Below, in pieces: positions 42,090 through 50,118 of a stretch of 64,000 bases of DNA. Numbering within the stretch: position 1 is the first letter of the stretch; the number at the start of each line of letters is the position of its first letter. The notes under the pieces were generated by a model. That model was not told the origin of the DNA. It was given only the letters and a program-made list of their open reading frames with translations, and ran no database searches. Source of the DNA: Regnicoccus frigidus (GTDB taxonomy: Bacteria; Cyanobacteriota; Cyanobacteriia; PCC-6307; Cyanobiaceae). The stretch covers positions 3,307-67,306 of the forward strand of contig JAOANE010000021.1 in NCBI GenBank assembly GCA_025194985.1. Reading direction: 5' to 3'. The position numbers and the translations under genes were made by a program.

Positions 42090-43403
42090 TCAAACCTCCG
42101 CCAAAAGGCGCTGCAGGGGCTGCCAAGAGGCAGCAGCGGCGGGGAGATCAACGAGCACCTCCTGGCAGAAGCCACGCTTGAGCAGACGCGAGGCCGTGGC
42201 GGCATCGATCCCCCGGCTCTGGAGATAGAACAGTTGGTCATGCTGGAGGCGGCTCACCGTGGCGCCGTGGGTACAACGCACGTCATCGGCCACGATCTCC
42301 AGTTCCGGCTTGGTGTCGATGCGGGCCTGATCAGAGAGCAGCAGGTTGCGGCTCATCTGGTTGGCATTGGTGCGCTGGGCCCGGCGAGGGACGCTCACAG
42401 CGCCATCAAACACGCTATGCCCATGGCCGTCGACGATCGCCTTGTGCAGTTGCTCAAGCGAGCCGTCCGGCCCGAGAAACTCCACCCGGCTGTGCCCGTC
42501 AACCAGTTGATGGTCTTGCGCCACCTGAATCGCCTTCAGGTCAGTGTGGGCTGCCCCTTCCACCTGGGTGATCCGCGGTTCGAAGCGCGCCAGGGCCCAA
42601 CCACGGCTGGCCACCACGGAATGGAAGCGGCTCTCGATTTCTTGCTCCACCGCCAGGTGAGCGAGGAGACAGGCTTCCCCTTCACCGAAGGCAAGCAGGC
42701 CATGCTGCACTTCGGCCTCGCGGCCCAGATGCATCTCCACCACCAGGCTGCTCAGGCTGGAGCCTGAACCGAGCTGCACTTGCAACACCTTCAAGCTGGC
42801 CTTCTCCTCGAGCAGCAACAGCACGCGGATCGGCAAGAGCGCCGACTCCCCACTGGCCGTCGCCACGAGTTCAAGGGTTTCAGCGACGCTGCCGCTGACC
42901 CGCAAGGCCAGGCAGTGGCTAGCGCTGGCCTGGTTGAACTCCACGGGCCAGTGCTGCTCGCAGCCGCAGCGGGCAAGTGTGTGGCCGAGGGCCTGCTGAA
43001 GCTCTTCGCCGCTGAGCCTGGTCAGCCCGGCTGGCAGGGTCTGGCCGGCCAGGGGGTCATGGCGGCCGTCGAGCCGCAGCCGCATGGTGCCGGCAGCCGG
43101 AGCTGGCAAGGCATCAGCAGAATCGGCAATGGGAATGGCCGCAGGGTCGGTCCCCTCGGTTGCCTCAACCTGGGCCAGCAGCGCCGGATCGAGGGCTTTG
43201 AGGGACCCGAGATCAGTGAAGCGCCAGTCTTCGTTGCGCCGCGAGGGCAGCGGTTGACGGGCCAGGGCCTCACGGCCGCGCCACTGAACGGCTTCAAGGT
43301 CACCGCTCGGAGCCGGCAGTCGCTCCAGAAATTCGGTGATCCAGGCATTGGCAGCCATCGGCTGGGCGCTGCTCGTCGTGGACGTGCTGGCGGACACCAT
43401 CAA
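42090..43403 (-). CDS. sufD: Fe-S cluster assembly protein SufD
   Basis: 437 residues with the SufBD beta-helix: NANQMSRNLLLSDQARIDTKPELEI, then VRCTHGATVSRLQHDQLFYLQSRG, the conserved CxHGA segment with the Cys and His shared with SufB for cluster formation. SufD is the non-enzymatic partner of SufB in the SufBC2D scaffold. The N-terminal half is diverged, as usual for SufD. Its ATG overlaps the sufC stop by four bases. Confidence 0.95.
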   Translation of the reverse strand: MMVSASTSTTSSAQPMAANAWITEFLERLPAPSGDLEAVQWRGREALARQPLPSRRNEDWRFTDLGSLKALDPALLAQVEATEGTDPAAIPIADSADALPAPAAGTMRLRLDGRHDPLAGQTLPAGLTRLSGEELQQALGHTLARCGCEQHWPVEFNQASASHCLALRVSGSVAETLELVATASGESALLPIRVLLLLEEKASLKVLQVQLGSGSSLSSLVVEMHLGREAEVQHGLLAFGEGEACLLAHLAVEQEIESRFHSVVASRGWALARFEPRITQVEGAAHTDLKAIQVAQDHQLVDGHSRVEFLGPDGSLEQLHKAIVDGHGHSVFDGAVSVPRRAQRTNANQMSRNLLLSDQARIDTKPELEIVADDVRCTHGATVSRLQHDQLFYLQSRGIDAATASRLLKRGFCQEVLVDLPAAAASWQPLQRLLAEV

Positions 43404-44188
43404 GCCACCTCCAGGACGGCCAGCTCCTGGTCCACCCAGTCATAACCGCGTTCTTCGAGTTCCAGGGCCAGCTCCTTGCCACCGGTGCGCAGGATCCGGC
43501 CCGCCGCCATCACATGGACGTAATCAGGGGTGATCACATCAAGCAGCCGCTGGTAGTGCGTGATCAGCAAGGTGGCGTTATCGGCGGTGGCGAGCTGGTT
43601 GACGCCACCGGCCACGATCCGCAGGGCATCGATGTCGAGGCCGGAATCGGTTTCATCGAGAATCGCCACCACCGGCTCCAGCAGAGCCATCTGCAGAATC
43701 TCATTGCGCTTCTTCTCGCCGCCGGAGAAGCCTTCGTTGACGCTGCGCTCCAGGAACGAGGGGTTCATCTGCACCACTTCCAGCCGCTCACGGACCAGAT
43801 CTTCAAAGGCGAACGGGTCAAGGTCTTCTTTGGCCAGCTCGCTGCGGCGGGCATTGGTGGCCACCCGCAGAAATTCGAGATTGCTGACGCCAGGAATCTC
43901 AACGGGATACTGGAAACCAAGGAACAGACCGATCCGGGCCCGTTTCTCGGGGTCGAGCTCCAGCAGATCCTGGCCCCGGTAGCGAACCGAGCCAGCGGTA
44001 ACCGTGTAAGAGGGGTGACCGGCCAGCACCTTGGAGAGGGTGCTTTTGCCGCTGCCGTTGCGTCCCATCACGGCGTGGATCTCTCCTGCCCTGATCGTCA
44101 GGTTCACGCCCTTGAGGATGGGTTGGTCCTCCACGCGGGCATGGAGATCAACGATCTCAAGCAGCAGGTCGGCGTCGGGACTGATCAC
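43400..44188 (-). CDS. sufC: Fe-S assembly ATPase SufC
   Basis: About 262 residues from a GTG start (44186-44188) giving MISPDADLLLEIVDLHARV. It has Walker A GRNGSGKST, signature FSGGEKKRNEI and Walker B VAILDETDSGLDIDAL. SufC is the ATPase of the SufBC2D complex and changes SufB/SufD shape on ATP binding. An in-frame ATG 48 bases upstream (44236) would add a Pro/Arg/Phe-rich stretch not seen in SufC, so GTG is preferred. The sufD start overlaps its stop. Confidence 0.96.
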   Translation of the reverse strand: MISPDADLLLEIVDLHARVEDQPILKGVNLTIRAGEIHAVMGRNGSGKSTLSKVLAGHPSYTVTAGSVRYRGQDLLELDPEKRARIGLFLGFQYPVEIPGVSNLEFLRVATNARRSELAKEDLDPFAFEDLVRERLEVVQMNPSFLERSVNEGFSGGEKKRNEILQMALLEPVVAILDETDSGLDIDALRIVAGGVNQLATADNATLLITHYQRLLDVITPDYVHVMAAGRILRTGGKELALELEERGYDWVDQELAVLEVA

Positions 44189-44279
44189 GGGGAAACGGGG
44201 AAGGAAGAGCGAGAAAGGCCACCGCTTGGGCGGCAACAGAAAAGAAAGGGATCAAAGCGGGAGAACCCAGTGAGGCCGT

Positions 44280-45722
44280 TCAGCCGACGGAACCTTCGAG
44301 TTTGAGGGCGAGCAGCTTGTCGGCTTCGGCGGCAAATTCCATCGGCAACTGGTTGAACACATCGCGGCAGAAGCCACTCACCATCATCGACACCGCCGCC
44401 TCAAAGCCGATTCCCCGGCTCTGCAGGTAAAAGAGCTGGTCGGCAGAGATGCGACAGGTGCTCGCTTCGTGCTCCACCGACGCGTCCGGCTGCTGGGAGC
44501 GGATGTAGGGGTACGTGTTGGCGGCGGCCTGATCGCCGATCAGCATCGAATCGCACTGGCTGTAGTTCTTCGCACCCACCGCCTTGGGCCCGATCTGCAC
44601 AAGCCCGCGGTAGCTGTTGGAGGAATGGCCGGCGCTGATCCCCTTGCTCACAATCGTCGAACGGCTGCGCGGGCCGACATGGATCATCTTGGTGCCGGTG
44701 TCAGCCTGCTGACGGTTGTTGGTGAGCGCCACGGAATAGAACTCACCAACGGAATCAGCTCCGAGCAGCACACAGCTGGGGTACTTCCAGGTGATGGCCG
44801 ACCCGGTTTCCACCTGGGTCCAGCTGATCTTGCTGCGGTCGCCACGGCATTGACCCCGCTTGGTCACAAAGTTGTAGATGCCGCCTTTGCCGTTCTCATC
44901 ACCAGCATACCAATTTTGAACGGTAGAATATTTAATCGTGGCGTCGTCCAAGGTCACCAACTCCACAACGGCGGCGTGGAGTTGGTTGGTGTCAAACATG
45001 GGAGCTGTGCAGCCCTCCAAATAGCTGACAGAAGCCCCTTCCTCAGCGACGATCAAGGTGCGCTCAAATTGGCCCGTGTCCTCGGAGTTGATCCGGAAGT
45101 AGGTAGAGAGTTCCATCGGGCACTCCACACCTTTGGGGATGAACACAAAGGAACCATCGCTGAACACGGCAGAATTCAGGGCCGTGAAATAGTTGTCATT
45201 GGCGGGCACCACCGAACCGAGGTAGCGCTCAATCAACTCAGGATGGTCTTTGACGGCCTCACTGATGGAGCAGAACACCACTCCGTGCTCCGCCAGTTTT
45301 TCGCGGTAGGTGGTGGCAATCGAAACACTGTCAAAAACAGCATCGACAGCCACGTTGCTGAGTCGCTTTTGCTCGCTCAGCGGAATACCAAGCTTGTCGA
45401 AGGTTTCGAGCAGCTTCGGGTCCACCTCATCGAGGCTTGCCTTCTTGTCGCGTTGCTTGGGCGAGGCGTAATAAATAATGCTCTGATAATCGATCACCGG
45501 ATGACTCACCGTTGACCAATCCGGCTCCTCCATCTTCAACCACTGGCGGAAGGCCCGCAGACGGAATTCCAGCAAGAAGGCTGGCTCATTCTTCTTGGCA
45601 GAGATCAGACGAACCACATCCTCAGACAGGCCCTTGTCGATCTTTTCTGTTTCGATATCACTGACAAAGCCGTACTTGTACGGCTGGCTGACCAAGTCAC
45701 TGACGGTGGATGCGGTGCTCAT
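44280..45722 (-). CDS. sufB: Fe-S cluster assembly scaffold SufB
   Basis: 480 residues, the expected length. The family core is DQAAANTYPYIRSQQPDASVEHEASTCRISADQLFYLQSRG, with the conserved Cys and Glu-His region for cluster assembly. KGISAGHSSNSYRGLVQIGP and CPMELSTYFRINSEDTGQFERTL are SufB-specific. It is the main scaffold on which the cluster forms. It starts 6 bases after the ftrC stop and is followed by sufC after about 90 bases. Confidence 0.97.
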   Translation of the reverse strand: MSTASTVSDLVSQPYKYGFVSDIETEKIDKGLSEDVVRLISAKKNEPAFLLEFRLRAFRQWLKMEEPDWSTVSHPVIDYQSIIYYASPKQRDKKASLDEVDPKLLETFDKLGIPLSEQKRLSNVAVDAVFDSVSIATTYREKLAEHGVVFCSISEAVKDHPELIERYLGSVVPANDNYFTALNSAVFSDGSFVFIPKGVECPMELSTYFRINSEDTGQFERTLIVAEEGASVSYLEGCTAPMFDTNQLHAAVVELVTLDDATIKYSTVQNWYAGDENGKGGIYNFVTKRGQCRGDRSKISWTQVETGSAITWKYPSCVLLGADSVGEFYSVALTNNRQQADTGTKMIHVGPRSRSTIVSKGISAGHSSNSYRGLVQIGPKAVGAKNYSQCDSMLIGDQAAANTYPYIRSQQPDASVEHEASTCRISADQLFYLQSRGIGFEAAVSMMVSGFCRDVFNQLPMEFAAEADKLLALKLEGSVG

Positions 45723-45727
45723 GGGGC

Positions 45728-46099
45728 TCAGGCGGTGGGAGCGGCAGTGTGGGAGCGGATCTCTTCAAGCGTGATGGCCTGATCTTCGCCCCGGAAAGGG
45801 TTGTCTTCTGTAAGAAAAAGCAGGCAATGGCATTCCTTGCGCTCACGCATGGGCACGCAAGGACAGTTCCAGAAGGCCTGGGAAACTTCGGCCTCTTTGT
45901 CTTCGTAATGCCGGCAAGGGCAAAGGGCCCCGCCAAGCTCCTGTTTGTGGCGGGCCAGACCCTCAAGCACCACCGCCGTCACCCCTGGATCGCTGCAGAA
46001 GTAGGTGCCCGTGCGCTGGGCGTAGGTTTCGGCAAACTTCCGGATTACCTCCAGATTTTCGGTGGATGGAACCGCTGCGGCGGAAGGGGCTTCAGACAT
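45728..46099 (-). CDS. ftrC: Ferredoxin-thioredoxin reductase, catalytic subunit
   Basis: 123 residues with all seven catalytic-subunit cysteines visible: one in TYFCSDPG, then CPCRHY, CPC in NCPCVPMRERKECHC, and its final CHC. These hold the 4Fe-4S cluster and the redox-active disulfide that reduces thioredoxin with electrons from ferredoxin, so linking light to Calvin-cycle control. An ATG 12 codons further up is open. MSEAPSAAAVPSTENLEVIRKF at 46099 is a good start. It is first in the transcript leading into sufBCDS, six bases from sufB. Confidence 0.95.
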   Translation of the reverse strand: MSEAPSAAAVPSTENLEVIRKFAETYAQRTGTYFCSDPGVTAVVLEGLARHKQELGGALCPCRHYEDKEAEVSQAFWNCPCVPMRERKECHCLLFLTEDNPFRGEDQAITLEEIRSHTAAPTA

Positions 46100-46465
46100 G
46101 GATTCGGTGGTCAGGGGTGAAACCGGAGCCATCAAGGGCTAGGGCGAGGGCAGGGTGCGGTCTTGGGACGATCGCAGAACCGAGGCTCGAACGGCGAGCT
46201 GGCTAGAGAATCAAATGTAAGGAGGTACGGGACAGAGAACGGCCCACGAGCTGCCTAGACGGCTGCTCGGGAGTGGGCGAGGAGAAGCTTCTGGCCAACG
46301 CAACCTTCAGGATTTGAATTGCGAAACTTTTGCGTTTCCTTAATGGATACCTTAAGGCAGATGGGCTGGTGATGGGGGGCTGACCACAGCAGCCCACAGC
46401 TTCAACGCAGGCGTGGCAGGGTGAACAGAAGGTTCGTGTCTCGCCAGACCGACCGACTTCCTCTG
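46100..46465. promoter_or_regulatory. Divergent control region between ftrC-suf and sufR
   Basis: 366 bases without a supported gene. It separates ftrC-sufBCDS (minus) from sufR (plus) and must hold both promoters. It includes an A/T-rich stretch near 46310-46360, unusual in this window, with two dyads: GAAAC-TTTTGC-GTTTC (46323-46338) and CCTTAA-TGGATACC-TTAAGG (46338-46357). I see no confident -10/-35 set. Confidence 0.6.
46323..46338. promoter_or_regulatory. Candidate SufR operator
   Basis: GAAAC, six bases TTTTGC, then GTTTC form a perfect inverted repeat. Its core AAC-N6-GTT matches the CAAC-N6-GTTG palindrome described for SufR of Synechocystis except for the outermost base of each arm. 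It lies 128 bases before sufR and 224 before ftrC. The match is by eye only. Confidence 0.55.
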
Positions 46466-47134
46466 ATGAGCACTTCTACCCAGGCCCCGACCCGTGAGGC
46501 GGCGCTCACCCTGCTCTTGCGTCAGAAAGCTGCAACGGCCGCTGAGTTATCCGAACTCCTTGAGGTCTCTGTCCAGGTCATGCGTCGTCACCTGCGCAGC
46601 CTTGAAGAGGAAGGTCTGGTGGAAGCCAGCGCCAGCTCGGAAGGCCCGGGGCGGCCAACCAACCAGTGGCGGCTCACCACGGCCGGACGCGACCAGTTCC
46701 CCGACGGAGGCGAACAGTTCGCCCTCGGACTGCTGCATTCGATGGCCGCCAGCCTGCCGCCCGAAATGGTGAAGAACCTGCTGCGACAGCAGGCGATGAC
46801 CAAGGGGTCCTGTGACCGCCAGGAAATCGGTGAGGGCAGCTTGACCGAACGCCTGGAGCGGCTGGTGGAACTGCGCCGCCAAGAGGGCTACATGTCTGAG
46901 TTCAGCGCCGATGGCGACGGCCTCTCCTGGTGCATGAGTGAATACCGCTGCTCCGTGGGCCGCCTTGCCGAGCAGTTCCCCCAGATCTGCGACCAGGAAT
47001 TGCAGCAGATCCGCCACACCTTCCCTGATTGCAGCATCGAGCGGGTGCACTGGCGCCTGGAGGGAGGGCACTCCTGCGGCTTCCGTCTCACCCCGAAGGG
47101 CGGCAGGGCCAGCGAACCCGTCCATCAGGATTGA
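46466..47134 (+). CDS. sufR: Fe-S biogenesis repressor SufR
   Basis: 222 residues. The N-terminal winged helix (about 10-75) is LLLRQKAATAAELSELLEVS with VMRRHLRSLEEEGLV. The C-terminal part has WCMSEYRC, ICDQ, FPDCS and HSCGFRL, containing the Cys set that binds the 4Fe-4S cluster in SufR. It represses the suf operon and its own gene when the cluster is present. An in-frame ATG at 46421 would add an odd basic stretch; ATG 46466 gives MSTSTQAPTREAAL. It is divergent from ftrC-sufBCDS as in many cyanobacteria. Confidence 0.95.
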   Translation: MSTSTQAPTREAALTLLLRQKAATAAELSELLEVSVQVMRRHLRSLEEEGLVEASASSEGPGRPTNQWRLTTAGRDQFPDGGEQFALGLLHSMAASLPPEMVKNLLRQQAMTKGSCDRQEIGEGSLTERLERLVELRRQEGYMSEFSADGDGLSWCMSEYRCSVGRLAEQFPQICDQELQQIRHTFPDCSIERVHWRLEGGHSCGFRLTPKGGRASEPVHQD

Positions 47135-47169
47135 CGCTGAGATGACACAACCAGCAATGGCTGAGATCA

Positions 47170-47562
47170 ATGGCTGAGATCGGGCCGCTCAGCAGCGACG
47201 ATCTCCTGCAATTGGAGGCCAGCCTGCTGCCCTCCCTGGAGCGCCACCACCTGCGTCTGCTGGCCCACAGCTTGCGCTGCCTTCAGGCCATCGCCGGCCA
47301 GCGCCAGGGGCCGGTTCCAGCCCAACAGCAACTGGAATCCTGGCTGGCCAGCCAGGATTCCCTCTACAACGATCCAGCCTTTGCGCAGGCCTTTCTGGAT
47401 CAATTGCAGAGCGCCGCCTTCCAGCTTGAGCAGATCGCCGCACCGCTGGGTCTCGCTCCGCTGGGGCTGGAGCTGAGCGACCTCTGCCAATGGGCCGATG
47501 CCCAGGCCCGCGCCCGCGTCAGCCCGCCAGCAGCGGGCCTGCCAGCCCCACCACCAAACTGA
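47170..47562 (+). CDS. Conserved cyanobacterial hypothetical protein downstream of sufR
   Basis: 130 residues, all-helical and soluble: LSSDDLLQLEASLLPSLERH, HHLRLLAHSLRCLQAIAG and QLESWLASQDSLYNDPAFAQ, ending in a Pro/Ala-rich tail. No known domain is recognised. It starts 35 bases after sufR on the same strand and is probably co-transcribed, which hints at a link with Fe-S or redox control, without proof. The last 44 bases overlap the 3' end of the convergent EamA transporter gene. Confidence 0.7.
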   Translation: MAEIGPLSSDDLLQLEASLLPSLERHHLRLLAHSLRCLQAIAGQRQGPVPAQQQLESWLASQDSLYNDPAFAQAFLDQLQSAAFQLEQIAAPLGLAPLGLELSDLCQWADAQARARVSPPAAGLPAPPPN

Positions 47563-48421
47563 CGCCAGCGAGGGCCAGCAGGGCAGCCAACCAACCGGCC
47601 CGACCGGGTCTGTCGCCTTCCAGCCGCGCCAGGGGCAAGGCCATCACCGGTGCCGTTGCGAGCAGCGCCACCGCCAAGCCGCCCGGTAAGGCCTGCAAGG
47701 CGGCTTGCTGAAGAACAATGCCGGCGCTGGTGCCCAGCAATGTGGCCACCAGCACCAGCGGCCAGCGTGATCGGGCCAGCCGCGGCCGAGCCCTTGGAGC
47801 CGGCAGGTGGCGAAACAACGGCAACAACACCACCGCCGCTGCCGCCAGGCGCACGGTGGCCGATTGCAGTGGGGTCAGATCAGAGGCCAGCAGCGCAGCG
47901 CGGGAGAGCAGGGCACCACCGCTGCCGCAGAGCAGGGCCGCTAAGGCCAGCAGCAAACCCATTCGCTGGGTACCGGGAGGCGATGGCAGAGCGCCGCAGC
48001 GGGGTGGTTGCTGAACGGCCACCACCACCACGGCCAGGGAGATCAGGGTCAGGCCCAGCCACTGGGCCTGGGTGGGCAGCTCGGCAAGAAAAACAACACC
48101 AGCCAACGCCGTGATCGCTGGTCCAGCGGCCTCAATCGTGAGGGTGCGGCGCGTTCCCAGCCGGCGCAGGGCCGCGAAGTAGAGGCTGTCACCCACGGCA
48201 ATGCCAACCACCCCGCTGGCCAGCAGCAGGGCGAAAGCCCCGGGCAGCACCCGCCAGCCCCCGAAGAGCACGAGCGGCAATTGCAGCGCCAGGGCCAGCA
48301 GGTTTTTAACCAGGTTCAGCTGGGCGGCGCTCAAGGAGGTGGGCAGGCGCCGCCAGAGGCTGCTGGCGAGCGTCCAGCAAAAGGCTGCAGCCAGGGCTGC
48401 CAGGACTCCCGAGGTGGGCAC
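47519..48421 (-). CDS. EamA/DMT superfamily transporter
   Basis: 300 residues with ten predicted transmembrane helices in two EamA repeats (about 1-140 and 150-300). Small residues and Leu dominate. Repeat landmarks are TLTIEAAGPAITALAGVVFLAE and its second copy VALLATAPVMALPLARLEGD. DMT-family exporters move metabolites such as amino acids or purines; the substrate is unknown. It is divergent from cpcS with 53 bases between starts. Confidence 0.88.
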   Translation of the reverse strand: MPTSGVLAALAAAFCWTLASSLWRRLPTSLSAAQLNLVKNLLALALQLPLVLFGGWRVLPGAFALLLASGVVGIAVGDSLYFAALRRLGTRRTLTIEAAGPAITALAGVVFLAELPTQAQWLGLTLISLAVVVVAVQQPPRCGALPSPPGTQRMGLLLALAALLCGSGGALLSRAALLASDLTPLQSATVRLAAAAVVLLPLFRHLPAPRARPRLARSRWPLVLVATLLGTSAGIVLQQAALQALPGGLAVALLATAPVMALPLARLEGDRPGRAGWLAALLALAGVSLVVGLAGPLLAG

Positions 48422-48474
48422 CTGAACGGGAGGGGCGAAGAAGTTGCGATCATCGCTAAAGCCGTCACCAGCCC

Positions 48475-49086
48475 GTGAGCGTTTCGATTGCCGATGCCAT
48501 CAGTTTTTTCAGGCTCAGCTGCGGGCGCTGGCGCTCCCAGCGCACCAGCCATCACCTCTTGCATCGCCGCGCCGAAGCTGGAGGCTCGCTGATCGAGGTA
48601 GTGGAGGTAGCCGCCGATGATCCACGGCTGCTGGCGATCGCCACCCTGCATGGCCAGGAGCCCGATCAGCTGGTGGGGGGCTGCCAGGTGCGCTGGAGTG
48701 GATCGATGGCCTGGGACAAAGCCGGCGAAGACCACCAGGGCGAATCGGTGTTCGGCCTGATCCCAACCGATGCACGGGGCCGGGAAGGTCTGTTGCTACG
48801 GGATCGCGGCTACGCCGAATCCTCACCGGTAGCTGGGCACTTCCGCATGGACGACCGCGATGGCCTGCTGCTCACCACCGCCTACGAGACCATGAGTTCG
48901 CTTGAGCGGTTCTGGTTCCCCTCCCCCGACGTGAGGCTGCGCACCAGCACCGTCGAAGGCCTCTCGAACACGGCCTCGTTCTGCGTCGAAAGCCGCTGCA
49001 GCACAGAGCCATCCCCCGCTGCAGAGGTCAGCGACCGCGCGCTCCCAGACTTGGCGGCCAGCCCCCTGTCGGCCTTTGGCTGGTGA
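48475..49086 (+). CDS. cpcS: CpcS/CpeS-type phycobiliprotein chromophore lyase
   Basis: 203 residues, GTG start. It matches the CpcS-I lipocalin-like lyase family: ISFFRLSCGRWRSQRTSHHL at the start, then ERFWFPSPDVRLRTSTV and VEGLSNTASFCVESR near the C-terminus. These lyases attach phycocyanobilin (or phycoerythrobilin) to Cys of phycobiliprotein subunits. A lyase next to the rod-core linker gene cpcG fits phycobilisome assembly. The exact target subunit cannot be told. Confidence 0.88.
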   Translation: MSVSIADAISFFRLSCGRWRSQRTSHHLLHRRAEAGGSLIEVVEVAADDPRLLAIATLHGQEPDQLVGGCQVRWSGSMAWDKAGEDHQGESVFGLIPTDARGREGLLLRDRGYAESSPVAGHFRMDDRDGLLLTTAYETMSSLERFWFPSPDVRLRTSTVEGLSNTASFCVESRCSTEPSPAAEVSDRALPDLAASPLSAFGW

Positions 49087-49181
49087 GCCGCGAACGTTAC
49101 GGACTGTGAGCCCTGGCCTGGCGCCGCGAGGTTGCCCGAGGCCCCCTTCTACGATCGGCAGCGACGGTTGACGACGCACGT

Positions 49182-49943
49182 GTGGCTATCCCGCTTCTGA
49201 CCTACGCACCGACGACCCAGAACTCGCGGGTCAAGTCCTTGCGCATCGGCTCCGACGAAGACCCCAAAACGGTCTCGATCGACAAAGCCATCGACCGGGA
49301 AGCCCAGAACTTCGTGATCGAGACGGCCTACCGCCAGATCTTCTTCCACGCCTTCAAGGTGGATCGCGACACGATCCTGGAGTCGCAGCTGCGTGACGGC
49401 CAGATCACCGTGCGTGACTTCATCCGGGCCCTCTGCCTATCCGACACCTTCACGCGCAGTTTTTACAACCTCAACAGCAACTACAGGGTGGCCCGCCACC
49501 TGGTTGAGAAGCTGCTGGGCCGGCAGGTGTACGGCAAAGCCGAGGAGATCGCCTGGTCCGCCGTGATCATGACCAAGGGCGTCGCCGGCGCCGTCGACCA
49601 GATCCTGAGCAGCCAGGAATACCTCGAGAACTTTGGCTACGACACGGTTCCCTACCACCGCAACCGTGTGGTCGGGTCCCGCGAGGTGGGCGAAACCCCC
49701 TTCAATATCACCACGCCGCGCTACGACGCGTACCACCGTGGAGTCCTGGGCTTCCCCCAGGTCATCTACACAGGAACGGTCCGCAGCCTGCCCGCACGGG
49801 CCAAGCAACGCCGTGGTGGCTTCCCCGAGGATTACCTGCCCTGGGTTCGCAGCCTGCCGGCCCTGCGCACCGGCGCGGCGGCCTCCGGCAATGCCGGCAT
49901 GGATTACCTCTCCAAGGTCCCCTACCGCAGCATCGGGCGCTGA
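49182..49943 (+). CDS. cpcG: Phycobilisome rod-core linker CpcG
   Basis: 253 residues, GTG start. The N-terminal PBS linker domain (about 20-180) has DREAQNFVIETAYRQIFFHAF, DFIRALCLSDTFTRSFYN and SSQEYLENFGYDTVPYHR. The C-terminal tail (about 180-253), rich in Arg and Pro, joins phycocyanin rods to the allophycocyanin core. It is a full-length CpcG with no CpcD-like or membrane-anchored C-terminus, so the standard phycobilisome type rather than CpcL. It is followed by a strong terminator. Confidence 0.95.
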   Translation: MAIPLLTYAPTTQNSRVKSLRIGSDEDPKTVSIDKAIDREAQNFVIETAYRQIFFHAFKVDRDTILESQLRDGQITVRDFIRALCLSDTFTRSFYNLNSNYRVARHLVEKLLGRQVYGKAEEIAWSAVIMTKGVAGAVDQILSSQEYLENFGYDTVPYHRNRVVGSREVGETPFNITTPRYDAYHRGVLGFPQVIYTGTVRSLPARAKQRRGGFPEDYLPWVRSLPALRTGAAASGNAGMDYLSKVPYRSIGR

Positions 49944-49959
49944 CGCTCATTGCTCCTTG

Positions 49960-50006
49960 AGCCAGTTCATCACTGGCTTCACGGCGGTTCATCACCGCCG
50001 TTTTTT
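49960..50006 (+). terminator. Double-hairpin terminator after cpcG
   Basis: Two perfect hairpins in tandem: AGCCAGT / ACTGGCT (49960-49978) and ACGGCGG / CCGCCGT (49981-50001), the second followed by TTTTTT. Both have the same loop core GTTCATCAC. This is a typical intrinsic terminator for a highly expressed gene. Confidence 0.9.
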
Positions 50007-50118
50007 GTGTCCTGGCACACCGGCCTAGGCGTCAGTGGTTGCTGACGCACCATGCCTCCGGCGGTTTTGCACCGACCTTCTCCAGCAGAGTGAGGAGGAA
50101 GTCAGAGAACTAGCGACA

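Noticed and set aside
46203..46397. A 64-codon minus-strand frame in the sufR-ftrC gap
   Set aside because: It has no family features or ribosome-binding site and sits over the divergent control region.
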